In this document: positions 58,501 through 64,000 of the stretch, one piece after another
How the letters are laid out: each line of letters begins with the position of its first letter
Numbering within the stretch: the first letter of the stretch is position 1
Assembly (NCBI GenBank): GCA_963669155.1
Contig: OZ022596.1
Coordinates: 10,040,353-10,104,352 of the forward strand
DNA length: 64,000 bases
Source of the DNA: Arbacia lixula
Lineage: Eukaryota; Echinodermata; Echinoidea; Arbacioida; Arbaciidae
Direction of reading: 5' to 3'
The notes under the pieces: model-generated
The model's database searches: none
What the model saw: the letters and a program-made list of their open reading frames with translations, nothing else
What the model was told of the DNA's origin: nothing
Translations under genes and position numbers: made by a program

Positions 58501-59240
58501 TGCACCTATATATTTTCATCGTGTATGGGCGTTATTTTTGTTTTGATTCCTGTTGTTTATATCCAATTATGTATGTAATGTCACGGGCTTGTTATTTTAT
58601 ACATGGACATTTTATGTAAACATATAAAAAATCAAATTAATTCATTTTAATTCAACAGACACGTCGATGTAGGTCACTTTCTTTCAAATTACCTAACAAA
58701 GCCACCATTAAATGTAGACTATTATGCAAACAAAGTTTTCCTTGTGAAAAAAAAATGATAATGAAATCGTATTAGGTTTCATTTCATGATTGTTTTCTTA
58801 CTTAGTGGAACCAGACCTTTCCCAATCGTTGAAAGGTATGTACTCTTGCTAACCCTATTCTTTTCATTGAAAAATGTATAATGTCTATTTGTAATTTGAT
58901 TCCTTGCTCTTCACTACGTTGTTTTCTTGAAACGTATTTGCATCTTTTTCATCACGTGATGGAACATATCAATATCACAATCAAATACAAGAGCAACTGT
59001 ACACAACAAGTCAGGGCTCTGTCTTATAAAGATTTGCGATTGGTCACGACTTTACTTGCGATTGATACAAATCGTAACTCTGTATATTAGAGATGAAGGA
59101 TTGGGCTTACGATTAATTTATATCAATAGTAACTTTTTACGAAACGGGGACCAGAACTTAGAATTAGCATACTTACCACAATACATGAACAAATCCATCA
59201 GATATGCGCAAACAAACGGCAGGGAGAGATAGACCTTCAT
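43321..59240 (-). CDS. Gene C: YWTD propeller single-pass membrane protein (span of 9 exons)
   Basis: Nine exons join at GT-AG borders into a 1434-nt frame (477 aa). They encode a signal peptide (aa 1 to about 21), a YWTD propeller (about 22-297), a four-Cys EGF-like piece (about 298-346), a Thr/Asn-rich linker (about 347-425) with sequons NAT and NTT, a transmembrane helix (about 436-457) and a tail RKICGKPQQQTKRVRNSPIT. Exon phases and most exon sizes equal those of gene A, which supports a common ancestor. Propeller sequence is more divergent than between A and B. There are no class A modules and no NPxY motif. A donor-like GTACGT within the last exon (about 43344) leaves open an alternative tail. 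Intron 1 is about 7.4 kb. Confidence 0.75.
43645..43920. mobile_element. partial MITE, TGACGTCACGTGCGAG family
   Basis: It matches the left half of 56885-57335: AGTGAAGGTTCAACGAAAAT, CAAAGGAAAA, AAAGTCACGTGCGAGATG, TTATCATTAGACACATGTTT. It lies in the intron between exons 8 and 9 of gene C. Confidence 0.55.
44006..44065 (-). CDS. Gene C exon 8: short linker
   Basis: 60-nt phase 1-1 micro-exon encoding RPTSSATAGMPTGNITMSS, Ser/Thr-rich with one sequon (NIT). Acceptor CCACAG, donor GTGAGT. Inclusion keeps the frame, and skipping would also keep it, so alternative use is possible. Confidence 0.7.
44360..44420. repeat. (TA)n with ATGAAACAT palindrome
   Basis: An alternating TATATA run is followed by CATGTTTCATATATATATGA and its inverse. 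A simple repeat in an intron of gene C. Confidence 0.7.
45470..45646 (-). CDS. Gene C exon 7: Thr/Asn-rich linker
   Basis: 177 nt, phase 1-1. It encodes INATSTRTATKKTEPAAVTV, SLFNTTTISAIKTTGPAVRL and NHANATTNCREATKT, with sequons NAT and NTT and many Thr. It is a mucin-like spacer at the position where gene B has its giant exon. Acceptor GTTACAG, donor GTATGT. Confidence 0.75.
46220..46366 (-). CDS. Gene C exon 6: EGF-like piece
   Basis: 147 nt, phase 1-1. Pattern DFCRSSPCDNLTLCV...HQCV, four cysteines, matching gene A exon 6 (DYCSSSPC). It is followed by a Pro/Ala-rich spacer. Acceptor CCAGCAG, donor GTAGGT. Confidence 0.75.
46621..46720. repeat. (CA)n(TA)n microsatellite
   Basis: About 24 CA units are followed by about 17 TA units, next to a C-run and CT-rich stretch to about 46800. 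It lies in an intron of gene C. Confidence 0.9.
47265..47573 (-). CDS. Gene C exon 5: propeller blades (LYWTD)
   Basis: 309 nt, phase 1-1. It contains DRNVTELYAADSNGTLSVHS and GVLYWTDVERGGIGAMDIES. The second is a canonical YWTD repeat and aligns with IYWLDSRHGGIG of gene A. Acceptor TACATAG, donor GTGAGT. Sequons NVT, NGT and NLT. Confidence 0.85.
47885..48460 (+). mobile_element. 3' end of a CR1/L2-like non-LTR retrotransposon
   Basis: From about 47896 the plus strand reads QKLLNAAASIVTLTDKRSHI, TPVFKSVHSLSLRERLAFKI, ILDIVNG-like, then DFAHAGPTLWNSLPQSLQ and FKGNLKTYL before a stop at 48287. This is the conserved C-terminal tail of CR1/L2-clade reverse-transcriptase ORFs. The 3' end has GCGCTATATAAATT followed by a (TTA/TCA)n tail, also typical. 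It is 5'-truncated and inserted antisense to gene C. Confidence 0.8.
48483..48598 (-). CDS. Gene C exon 4: propeller blade (YWSED)
   Basis: 116 nt, entered in phase 2 and left in phase 1. It reads FMYWSEDTKILASDVDGTND and ends SLFVYWD. The short ORF is interrupted on both sides, so it is easily missed. Acceptor CCACAG, donor GTATGT. Same size and phases as gene A exon 4. Confidence 0.85.
48680..49090. repeat. (AGT)n trinucleotide tract
   Basis: About 400 bp of AGT with TTATAG and AAG interruptions, in an intron of gene C. On the minus strand it reads as poly-Thr, which is not evidence of coding. Confidence 0.9.
49863..49987. repeat. dispersed repeat, copy 2 of 2
   Basis: Nearly identical to 31819-31944: GTCCAGATACTGGCCGTATT, GCGCCAGACCACTGATCGCG, CTGTCCGCCCG. 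Confidence 0.75.
50310..50530. repeat. ATC/CAT low-complexity tract
   Basis: ATCATC/CATCAC-rich region in an intron of gene C. ORFs (Asp- or His-rich) are artefacts. Confidence 0.6.
50901..50973 (+). mobile_element. tRNA-like sequence, probable tRNA-derived SINE head
   Basis: The B box GGTTCAAATCC is canonical, and an A-box-like TAGCTTGCGTGG lies upstream. A D-stem (GCTT/AAGT), a five-pair anticodon stem (GCTGT/GCAGT) with loop CCCGTAA, and an acceptor stem TGGAA/TTCCA can be drawn. Position 33 is C rather than U, the T-stem has a mismatch, and two extra bases precede the acceptor strand. So it is a SINE head or tRNA pseudogene rather than a working tRNA. Confidence 0.45.
51068..51227 (-). 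CDS. Gene C exon 3: propeller blade
   Basis: 160 nt, entered in phase 1 and left in phase 2. It reads TRDMTFDPSSRQLYLVRSRQ and ends IDAFDTDFRN. Equal in size and phase to gene A exon 3. Acceptor GTAACAG, donor GTACGA. Confidence 0.8.
51238..51385. repeat. (GA)n-rich tract
   Basis: A GAGA/GGAG purine run in the intron immediately upstream of gene C exon 3. It supplies the pyrimidine tract on the minus strand. Confidence 0.8.
51564..51806 (-). CDS. Gene C exon 2: first propeller blades
   Basis: 243 nt, phase 1-1. It begins TNDLVFVSDPHNDALYMAII and includes LTFDPREGLIFWWSSSQRKI. It ends with sequon-containing LKSNIS. Acceptor CTAATAG, donor GTAAGT. Counterpart of gene A exon 2. Confidence 0.85.
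51807..52070. repeat. GA-rich tract at 3' end of gene C intron 1
   Basis: A purine-rich tract (GAGAGA, GGAGAAAG) ending in a run of 13 G at about 52039. It gives the minus strand a long pyrimidine tract before exon 2. Confidence 0.75.
52080..53020. other. gene C intron 1, no recognised content
   Basis: AT-rich. I see no exon or repeat I can name. Confidence 0.4.
53024..53180. mobile_element. foldback element
   Basis: GGGAGGACTGAGATGAGAAA at about 53069 is inverted exactly at TTTCTCATCTCAGTCCTCCC (about 53148-53167). Outer CACGAGAGAGG pairs with CCTCTCTAGTG, and inner AGAATTGAAGG pairs with CCTTCAATTCT. Confidence 0.75.
53181..54451. other. gene C intron 1, mostly unrecognised
   Basis: No exon. 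About 54300-54440 holds the repeat with AATCCAATGACCGGGTCCTG that also occurs near 20770 and 42640. Confidence 0.4.
54452..55075 (+). mobile_element. about 620-bp MITE, TTAA-type (copy 3)
   Basis: TTAA flanks at 54452-54455 and 55072-55075. Ends are AGATTGTCCGTCCCTTTTGC and GGGACGGGCTGTCT. It is longer than copies 1 and 2 because of a local expansion of ATGAATATACATGA-type units near 54893-54990. Confidence 0.8.
55220..55583. repeat. (CT)n tract
   Basis: CT dinucleotides with CTGT and TTTC interruptions. The phrase CATGCCACTTCCATTCTCT occurs twice at its start. ORFs are artefacts. Confidence 0.9.
55735..56027. repeat. dispersed repeat related to 41600-41890 and 61085-61260
   Basis: Shared segments include GAAACTCGGCAGGAATCAGC-like and CCCATTGAACGCATGCACTA. 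A 36-bp internal direct duplication (CTCAAGTCATTGCTCATCGA) lies at 55815-55865. Confidence 0.55.
56028..56490. mobile_element. MITE with about 75-bp inverted ends
   Basis: GGTTACTAAATTAGAAAAAC, AAGTTCCCACTAATC and AAAATTATCCACTAAAAACG at the left reappear inverted at 56405-56488 (TTTTTAGTGGATAATTTTAC, GATTAGTGGGAACTT, TTTCTAATTTAGTAACC). No coding content. Confidence 0.75.
56885..57335. mobile_element. full-length MITE, TGACGTCACGTGCGAG family
   Basis: It begins TTAAAGGGAGAGTCCATCC and ends GGGTAGACTATCCTTTAAA. TTTTGTGACGTCACGTGCGA and TCGCACGTGACGTCACAGAA are inverted copies inside. Partial copies are at 9062-9435, 16860-17055 and 43645-43920, and its core seeds the tandem array at 60531-60860. 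Confidence 0.75.
57340..59170. other. 5' part of gene C intron 1
   Basis: No exon recognised. A MITE-like end (ACCCGTCCCTTTTACAAAC) lies near 57338. A short MITE with GATTGATACAAATCGTAACT and ATCAATAGTAACTTTTTACG lies at about 59005-59150. Confidence 0.4.
59177..59240 (-). CDS. Gene C exon 1: signal peptide
   Basis: ATG at 59240-59238 starts MKVYLSLPFVCAYLMDLFMY, ending in phase 1 at donor GTAAGT. Splicing to 51806 keeps the frame and starts the propeller directly, as in A and B. Confidence 0.7.
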
Positions 59241-59329
59241 CCTGATGCGAACCGTCTCTACGCAGTGGCGCCACACCGCTAACTGGCAGAGATGAGCAGA
59301 AGAAAACGTTGCAGCAATCCGCTGTTATC

Positions 59330-59705
59330 CTCTTCTGGTCGTTGGTCGTCGTTGCTCTTCGTTGCCCCCTTTACCTTTTCGTTCTGTTAGATTTTGGACA
59401 GAACGATGCTACGCTGTTCTTTAGGATTGACGTGTACTACTCGTACAACAATGCTGACTGGGCGAAAAAAACAAAAGAAACACGCTAAAGCTTCACTTTA
59501 AGTTATTATCTCCTCCTGTAGTTGTTGCTATTCGTTGCTCGTCGTTGCTCTCTTAAACTCTTTTTCTGTTCTTTAAGATTCATGTGTTCTTCTCATGCAA
59601 GAAGCATACCTTTATCTTCTCTTCCAGTCGCTGCATTGCGTTGCTCTTCGTTGCTCTTCGTTGTCCTTCGTTGCACTTTGTTACTCTTCGTTGCTCCTTT
59701 ATTTA
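59330..59705. repeat. CGTTGCTCTT minisatellite upstream of gene C
   Basis: Repeated TCGTTGCTCTTCGTTGCTC units cluster at 59335-59370 and 59520-59700. They lie in the presumed 5' flank of gene C. A regulatory role is untested. Confidence 0.6.
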
Positions 59706-60079
59706 TCGGTCAGATGTTGAAGTACACTATGCTACACTGCTGATGTCATATCAATAACTGAGGATGGACGAAGATGAAAGTGCATAGTCGCCAACCCCGG
59801 GCTCTTGACGGTATCTAATGATTACTTGATTAGTACATCACCTGCTGCTATTTCGGATAAGGCCTATGTGTATCCTCTGCACAACACTCACGACATTGCA
59901 TACATGTTGGATTCAGTGTGTCCGAACTAAGTGGTCGTTTAATGACGTGTTACAGAGAGAGTTTATTATTTCTCTGTAGGATAACGCGATGTTCTGTAGA
60001 AATAATGTGTATTAATCGTGTAATAATACAGCCATGGTGCGTAAAGTGATTGGTGTCGAGGGTGGTGGAGAGCACTCCT

Positions 60080-60339
60080 CCTTTTTTCTCTCTCTCTCCC
60101 TCCCGCACTCTGTCTCTGTTTATCTGTCTGTCTGTCTCTCTCTCTCTCTTCTCTCGACCTCTCTCTATCTCTCTCTCCTCTCTCTCTCTTTCTCTCTGTC
60201 TCTCTCTCTCTTTCTCTCCCCTCTCTCTCTATCTCCCTCCCTCTCCCTCTCTCTCCACACCCTCTCTCTTTCTCTCTATATGCTCTCTCTCTCTGTCTCT
60301 CCCTCTCGCTGTGCTCTCTCTCTCTCTCTTATCTCTCTC

Positions 60340-60370
<31 letters not shown>

Positions 60371-60407
60371 TATCTCTCTCTCTCTATCTCTCTCTCCTCT
60401 CTCTCTT

Positions 60408-60459
<52 letters not shown>

Positions 60460-60530
60460 CTCTCTCTCTATCTCCCTCCCTCTCCCTCTCTCTCCACACT
60501 CTGTCTCTTTCTCTCCACGCACTCTCTCTC
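60080..60530. repeat. (CT)n tract with internal duplication
   Basis: CTCT/CTGT/CCCT run. The phrase CTCTCTATCTCCCTCCCTCT recurs at about 60223 and 60465. Plus-strand ORFs of up to 206 codons come from this tract. Confidence 0.9.
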
Positions 60531-60860
60531 TACCACGTTGGATGAGAAAATCTTTTTAAGTTGTGAGTTTGTGACGCCACGTGCGAGATATGTTGTGCAC
60601 AATTTTGTCTTTAAATGTTGCGTTTCTCAAAAAGATATGTACCACGTTGGATGAGAAAATCTTTTTAAGTTGTGATTTTGTAACGCCACGTGCGAGATAT
60701 GTTATGCACAATTTTGTCTTTAAATGTTGCGTTTCTCAAAAAGATATGTACCACGTTGGATGAGAAAATATTTTTAAGTTGGGAGTTTGTGACGCCACGT
60801 GCGAGATATGTTGTGCACAATTTTGTTTTAAATGTTGCGTTTCTCAAAAAGATATTTACC
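60531..60860. repeat. three-copy 109-bp tandem array derived from a MITE segment
   Basis: TACCACGTTGGATGAGAAAA begins units at 60531, 60640 and 60749, with a partial at 60857. Periods are 109, 109 and 108. Each unit holds GTGACGCCACGTGCGAGATA and TTTCTCAAAAAGATATG. Both are diagnostic of the MITE at 56885-57335. Confidence 0.85.
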
Positions 60861-61084
60861 ACGTTCTTTTCATTCTCAATCAGGAGGAAAATGATTCACA
60901 CACAGCAGTTTCCACTTGTGTTTTTTCTATAAAATAGAAAGAAAAGCGTATCCCTTTAATAGGTTTTTTTCTACAAAAAATCCACCGAAAATGAACCAAA
61001 AATAAACCATATGAGAACTCCCCTCCAAATAGTAGAGCTGGAAACTGACTTTAGCCGAAATTATACAAATCATTAAATTGAGGG

Positions 61085-61260
61085 GGTTTTGGGCTGGTCG
61101 TCCGAAACCCATAGCGTAGAGTCCACAGACCGTTGTCCGCTATGGTTCGCACCACAGTGCATGCGTTCAATGGGAGCAGCATGCCCGAAGTGCGCTGCGA
61201 ATCGCACACTGACGGGGCAATTTGATTATGAATGTAGATTATTTCCTCTAGGTTTCAAAC
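61085..61260. repeat. dispersed repeat, inverted relative of 55735-56027
   Basis: GTGCATGCGTTCAATGGGAG is the reverse complement of the shared CCCATTGAACGCATGCAC core. Confidence 0.5.
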
Positions 61261-61547
61261 ACAAACATTGATGTGTTTCACTTTTCTTGAAAAGGTTCGT
61301 GAGGATATAGCCACGATGACTGTGACATTTCAAACAGGTATGGCATTGGCAAATGGAACACTCTGTTCTTAATCCACATAGCTAATCCTTTCCTAGTAGA
61401 GAAATGTAATCGAAGTACGATTATTTGATCCGGTGATTGGGGTAATAATGCAAGGCTCTCATGAAAAACAGAGTTTACTGTCAATGCAGTTTGTTTTTTA
61501 GATGGGTCTATTTCTTTCAAATATATTTTCTAATCATTACATATATT

Positions 61548-62690
61548 TGGTCTTTATTCTGGATGCATAATCAATCTAAGTAAAACAGAAGCCATATGGA
61601 TTGGGTAGAAACAAGGGTCTCAAGAATTTCCTTTTGCTAACAATGGTATTACATGGAAAGCTTCTCAATTCAAATCGCTGGAAATCACGTTTTCACTAAA
61701 TGCATGCTTGATCTATGATCTTAATTACAAGGAAAAGTTGAAACGAATTGAACAGACTATCAGCTGTTGGAAAATGAGAAGCCTTTCTTTAATTGGTAAA
61801 GTTTGTGTGATTAAGTCGCTTGTACCTCCTCAGCTCTGATATATTTTTTCTGTCCTCCCTATTACAATTCCAAAGATTTTTTTTTAAATCCCTAAATAGG
61901 ATTTGCTTCCCTTATATATGGAATGAAGGCAAAGATAGGGTCCGAAGACAAATTATTTATTTAATGAATACAATCCGTATGATCTCCGAATTATTGATTC
62001 ATACATTTATTCTCTGGCTTAAAAGACTCCTTCGGTCAAATGATTACTTGATGATAATTGTAAAACACTTTGGAAATCAATTAAACTGTCTTGATACATA
62101 TATAAATATTCTTTGGAAGGCTAATGCTCCTGAATGTGTCTTGCAATCGTTGAGTAACACTCAAGTAGCAGATTCTTTAGGCACTTTTTATATAGAGAAA
62201 ATGCCACTATAGATATTGTTGATTCTAAATTTTCTGAGCTGGGTGCATGCCATTCTTTGTGGTTTAAGAAGAAAATTCGATCAACATCTAAACATTTTTT
62301 TTTTATCATGGCACCTGGAGTAACAATAATGTTGGTGCAATTTCTGATTTTCTTAATCCACCATTTCCTGGTCATAAATTATGTGAAGAATTGGTCTTGG
62401 ATTTCAATATACCTAGAACCGATCGAAGAAAACTTCATTTCCTAGTTAACTGCATTCCTGAAGAGTTACTGGATCCTAGCTCTGAAGATGTTGATATTCA
62501 TGGCATGTTAATTGTAAAATTATTAGCTAACAAAAAGTTACCCAGTCATGCTTACAATATTCTCCGTGTCAAACAGTCTCCTATTAAGCATTATGATTCC
62601 TCGGACGCTAAGTTAACCTTTCCTCCAAGTACTCCTTGGAAAAAGTTACATATATGTAATGAGGCTATCCTGAGTAAAGAAGACTAGAAT
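61548..62690 (+). mobile_element. degenerate L1/Tx1-like LINE, 3' part of the RT ORF
   Basis: Reading across stops and frameshifts, the plus strand gives SGCIINLSKTEAIWIG, LKRIEQTISCWKMRSLSLIG, KVCVIKSLVPPQL, DRVRRQIIYLMN, SLWFKKKIRSTSKHFF and LVLDFNIPRTDRRKLHFLVN. This order (SGLKINxxKTE, WxxRxLSLxGKVxVIK, DRVRR, EELxxxxxI) is that of the region after the catalytic core in L1/Tx1-type reverse transcriptases. At least two stops and frame changes occur, so it is dead. The 5' part is missing. Confidence 0.65.
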
Positions 62691-62699
62691 TATCATTAT

Positions 62700-63474
62700 C
62701 ACTGTTATTACTACAGACGTGCCAATAACAATGTTATTTTCACCCGACATAACCAACTACATGTTTTGGCACAGAGGATGTAATACGATTGAATAGCAGT
62801 GCTCGTGTAGACTCTCCCAATACTATTGTCATGAAGGTATAGAGAAAACCAACTGGGTTGCCGCGCCTGGTAATGCAAGGGTTAATTCGTTCCGTCAAAA
62901 CAGTCTTTGTGCATTGTGTGTTTGCCTATGAGCACGTGACGAACGTTGATAGAAATCATGCGCTGATCCGGTTGAACTGTTGGTTATTGTGGCAAATCGA
63001 TTGATGGCTTATGTAATTCGTATGTTTACGTGTGCAGTTAATAAGTGAAACCATTCACACGTATCAGGTTTTAATGGTGTAGTGAATCGTGCATAAATGA
63101 GTAAAATACTAAATGAATTTACCCTCATACGTACATTCAGATGAACCAATCAGCACCATTTAGCTGTGATACATACTGCATTGCAGCACTATTAAAGAAT
63201 TTTTTATGCTCTCTCGTTGCAACAGCCATGCAAGTGCTAAGAGCTTACATAAATTGTTTCTGTGTAAGTCTTTTAATTTCCTCAATTTGTGTTTTATGTT
63301 TCCTTCTGCAGTGTCTGTACATTGTTTGTGATTTTATTGTCCCAATTCTTTCTTCTCATTCATTTAATTTTCATTCTCCCTCCTCCTCCTCTTCCACCCC
63401 TTCGTTTCCATCCTCGCTTCCTCAGTAAACTTTGAGGGATAAGAGTACGGACGGGAAGTGCGGTAACTGCTACC
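62700..63474. other. 5' flank of the MCT-like gene
   Basis: No exon recognised. It presumably contains promoter or 5' UTR of the plus-strand gene. A CCTCCTCCTCCT pyrimidine stretch lies at 63380-63400. No TATA box or initiator that I would defend. Confidence 0.4.
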
Positions 63475-63655
63475 ATGACATCGCGATGCCATCGCTGGCT
63501 GGTCCTCATCGGTCTCTGTCTCATCAACTTCCTCGACCTCGGCATCCTCAAGTCATACGGCATCCTGATTGATGACGTCACGCACTCCCTCGGATCATCC
63601 ACCTTCTTGATTGGTGTAGCTATCGGTCTGTCGCACGGATTGGCACTCGGATGCG
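63475..63655 (+). CDS. monocarboxylate-transporter-like (SLC16/MFS) gene, first coding exon, partial
   Basis: ATG at 63475 in ACCATG context starts RCHRWLVLIGLCLINFLDLG, ILKSYGILIDDVTHSLGSST and FLIGVAIGLSHGLALGC, ending in phase 1 at donor GTAAGA. This is transmembrane helix 1, the K-S-(Y/F)-G motif and loop, and part of helix 2 of SLC16-type transporters, which move monocarboxylates or related small acids with H+. The typical family start DGGWGW is replaced by CHRW, so it belongs to a divergent subgroup. About 60 of an expected 450-500 residues are present. It is divergent from gene C and unrelated to the array. Confidence 0.75.
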
Positions 63656-64000
63656 GTAAGAGTCTATTCTTCTAAATTCTTGACAGTAATAACGTTAAAA
63701 CTGCGACCACTCTCCTTGTGAGTTGTGTGAGTAATTATATACGAGTACATGAACATGATGACATGATGTTTTTATTCAGTAAGCTTGTCACTTTTTCAAA
63801 AAAAAAATCTTCTTGGCTTCTTGGAAGAGCAGTGGAAGGGACTGACAGGACGATCCGCGTTGAATGATACTTGCAATGAACAATAGTAGTTTGATATTGA
63901 ACCTGCTTCCACTAATTTAAGTGAATGGTGATCGTAAAACTTTATAGTAAAAGTAAAACTCATGATATAAGCAGTGGTACCAACATCCCCTTGGCCACGC
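63656..64000 (+). other. intron 1 of the MCT-like gene
   Basis: It starts with GTAAGAG. No further exon is visible before the window ends. Confidence 0.5.

Noticed and set aside
60034-60654. 206- and 169-codon Ser/Leu-rich plus-strand ORFs
   Set aside because: CT microsatellite readings; similar ones at 55191-55633 are rejected for the same reason.

Overview
This is eukaryotic genomic DNA. Small exons have clean GT-AG borders and are separated by introns of roughly 0.4-7 kb. The DNA is AT-rich and dense in miniature inverted-repeat transposons (MITEs), LINE fragments and microsatellites. Protein types and repeat style suggest a marine invertebrate deuterostome, most likely an echinoderm such as a sea urchin. 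That is an inference; nothing here fixes the species.

The main content is a tandem array of three paralogous genes, all on the minus strand. Each encodes a secreted-then-anchored protein: signal-peptide exon, LDL-receptor class B (YWTD) beta-propeller exons, a stalk, and one transmembrane exon with a short cytoplasmic tail. Gene A (11918 down to 1869) has an EGF-like stalk. Its 11 exons join in frame to 596 aa. Gene B (36868 down to about 20977) carries a 4650-nt exon encoding a cysteine-free, Thr/Pro/His-rich stalk built from roughly 150 copies of an octapeptide (consensus THQAPNPV). One propeller exon of B could not be found and another has an unresolved donor. Gene C (59240 down to 43321) has one EGF-like exon plus a short Thr-rich linker. 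Its nine exons join in frame to 477 aa. Exon lengths and phases of the propeller (about 240/160/116/about 300 nt) are shared between paralogues, and all stalk exons are phase 1-1. The three genes therefore look like duplicates of one ancestor whose stalks were swapped or expanded.

At the right edge, on the plus strand and divergent from gene C, lies a first coding exon of a monocarboxylate-transporter-like (SLC16/MFS) gene (63475-63655). The rest lies outside the window.

Non-genic layout: 1-1860 holds a 75-bp tandem repeat and nothing else recognised. 11950-20890 (between A and B) holds a degenerate Harbinger-type transposon and GA-rich tracts. 36900-43300 (between B and C) holds short dispersed repeats. 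51810-59170 is the first intron of gene C, full of MITEs and a CT tract. 59250-63470 holds a CT tract, a 109-bp tandem array grown from a MITE segment, and an L1/Tx1-like LINE remnant. Other elements include three copies of a TTAA-flanked MITE (piggyBac-like target), a CR1/L2-like LINE tail in a gene C intron, a tRNA-like SINE candidate, and several foldback elements.

All splice sites and phases were read by eye. No similarity search, transcript evidence or structure prediction was available.
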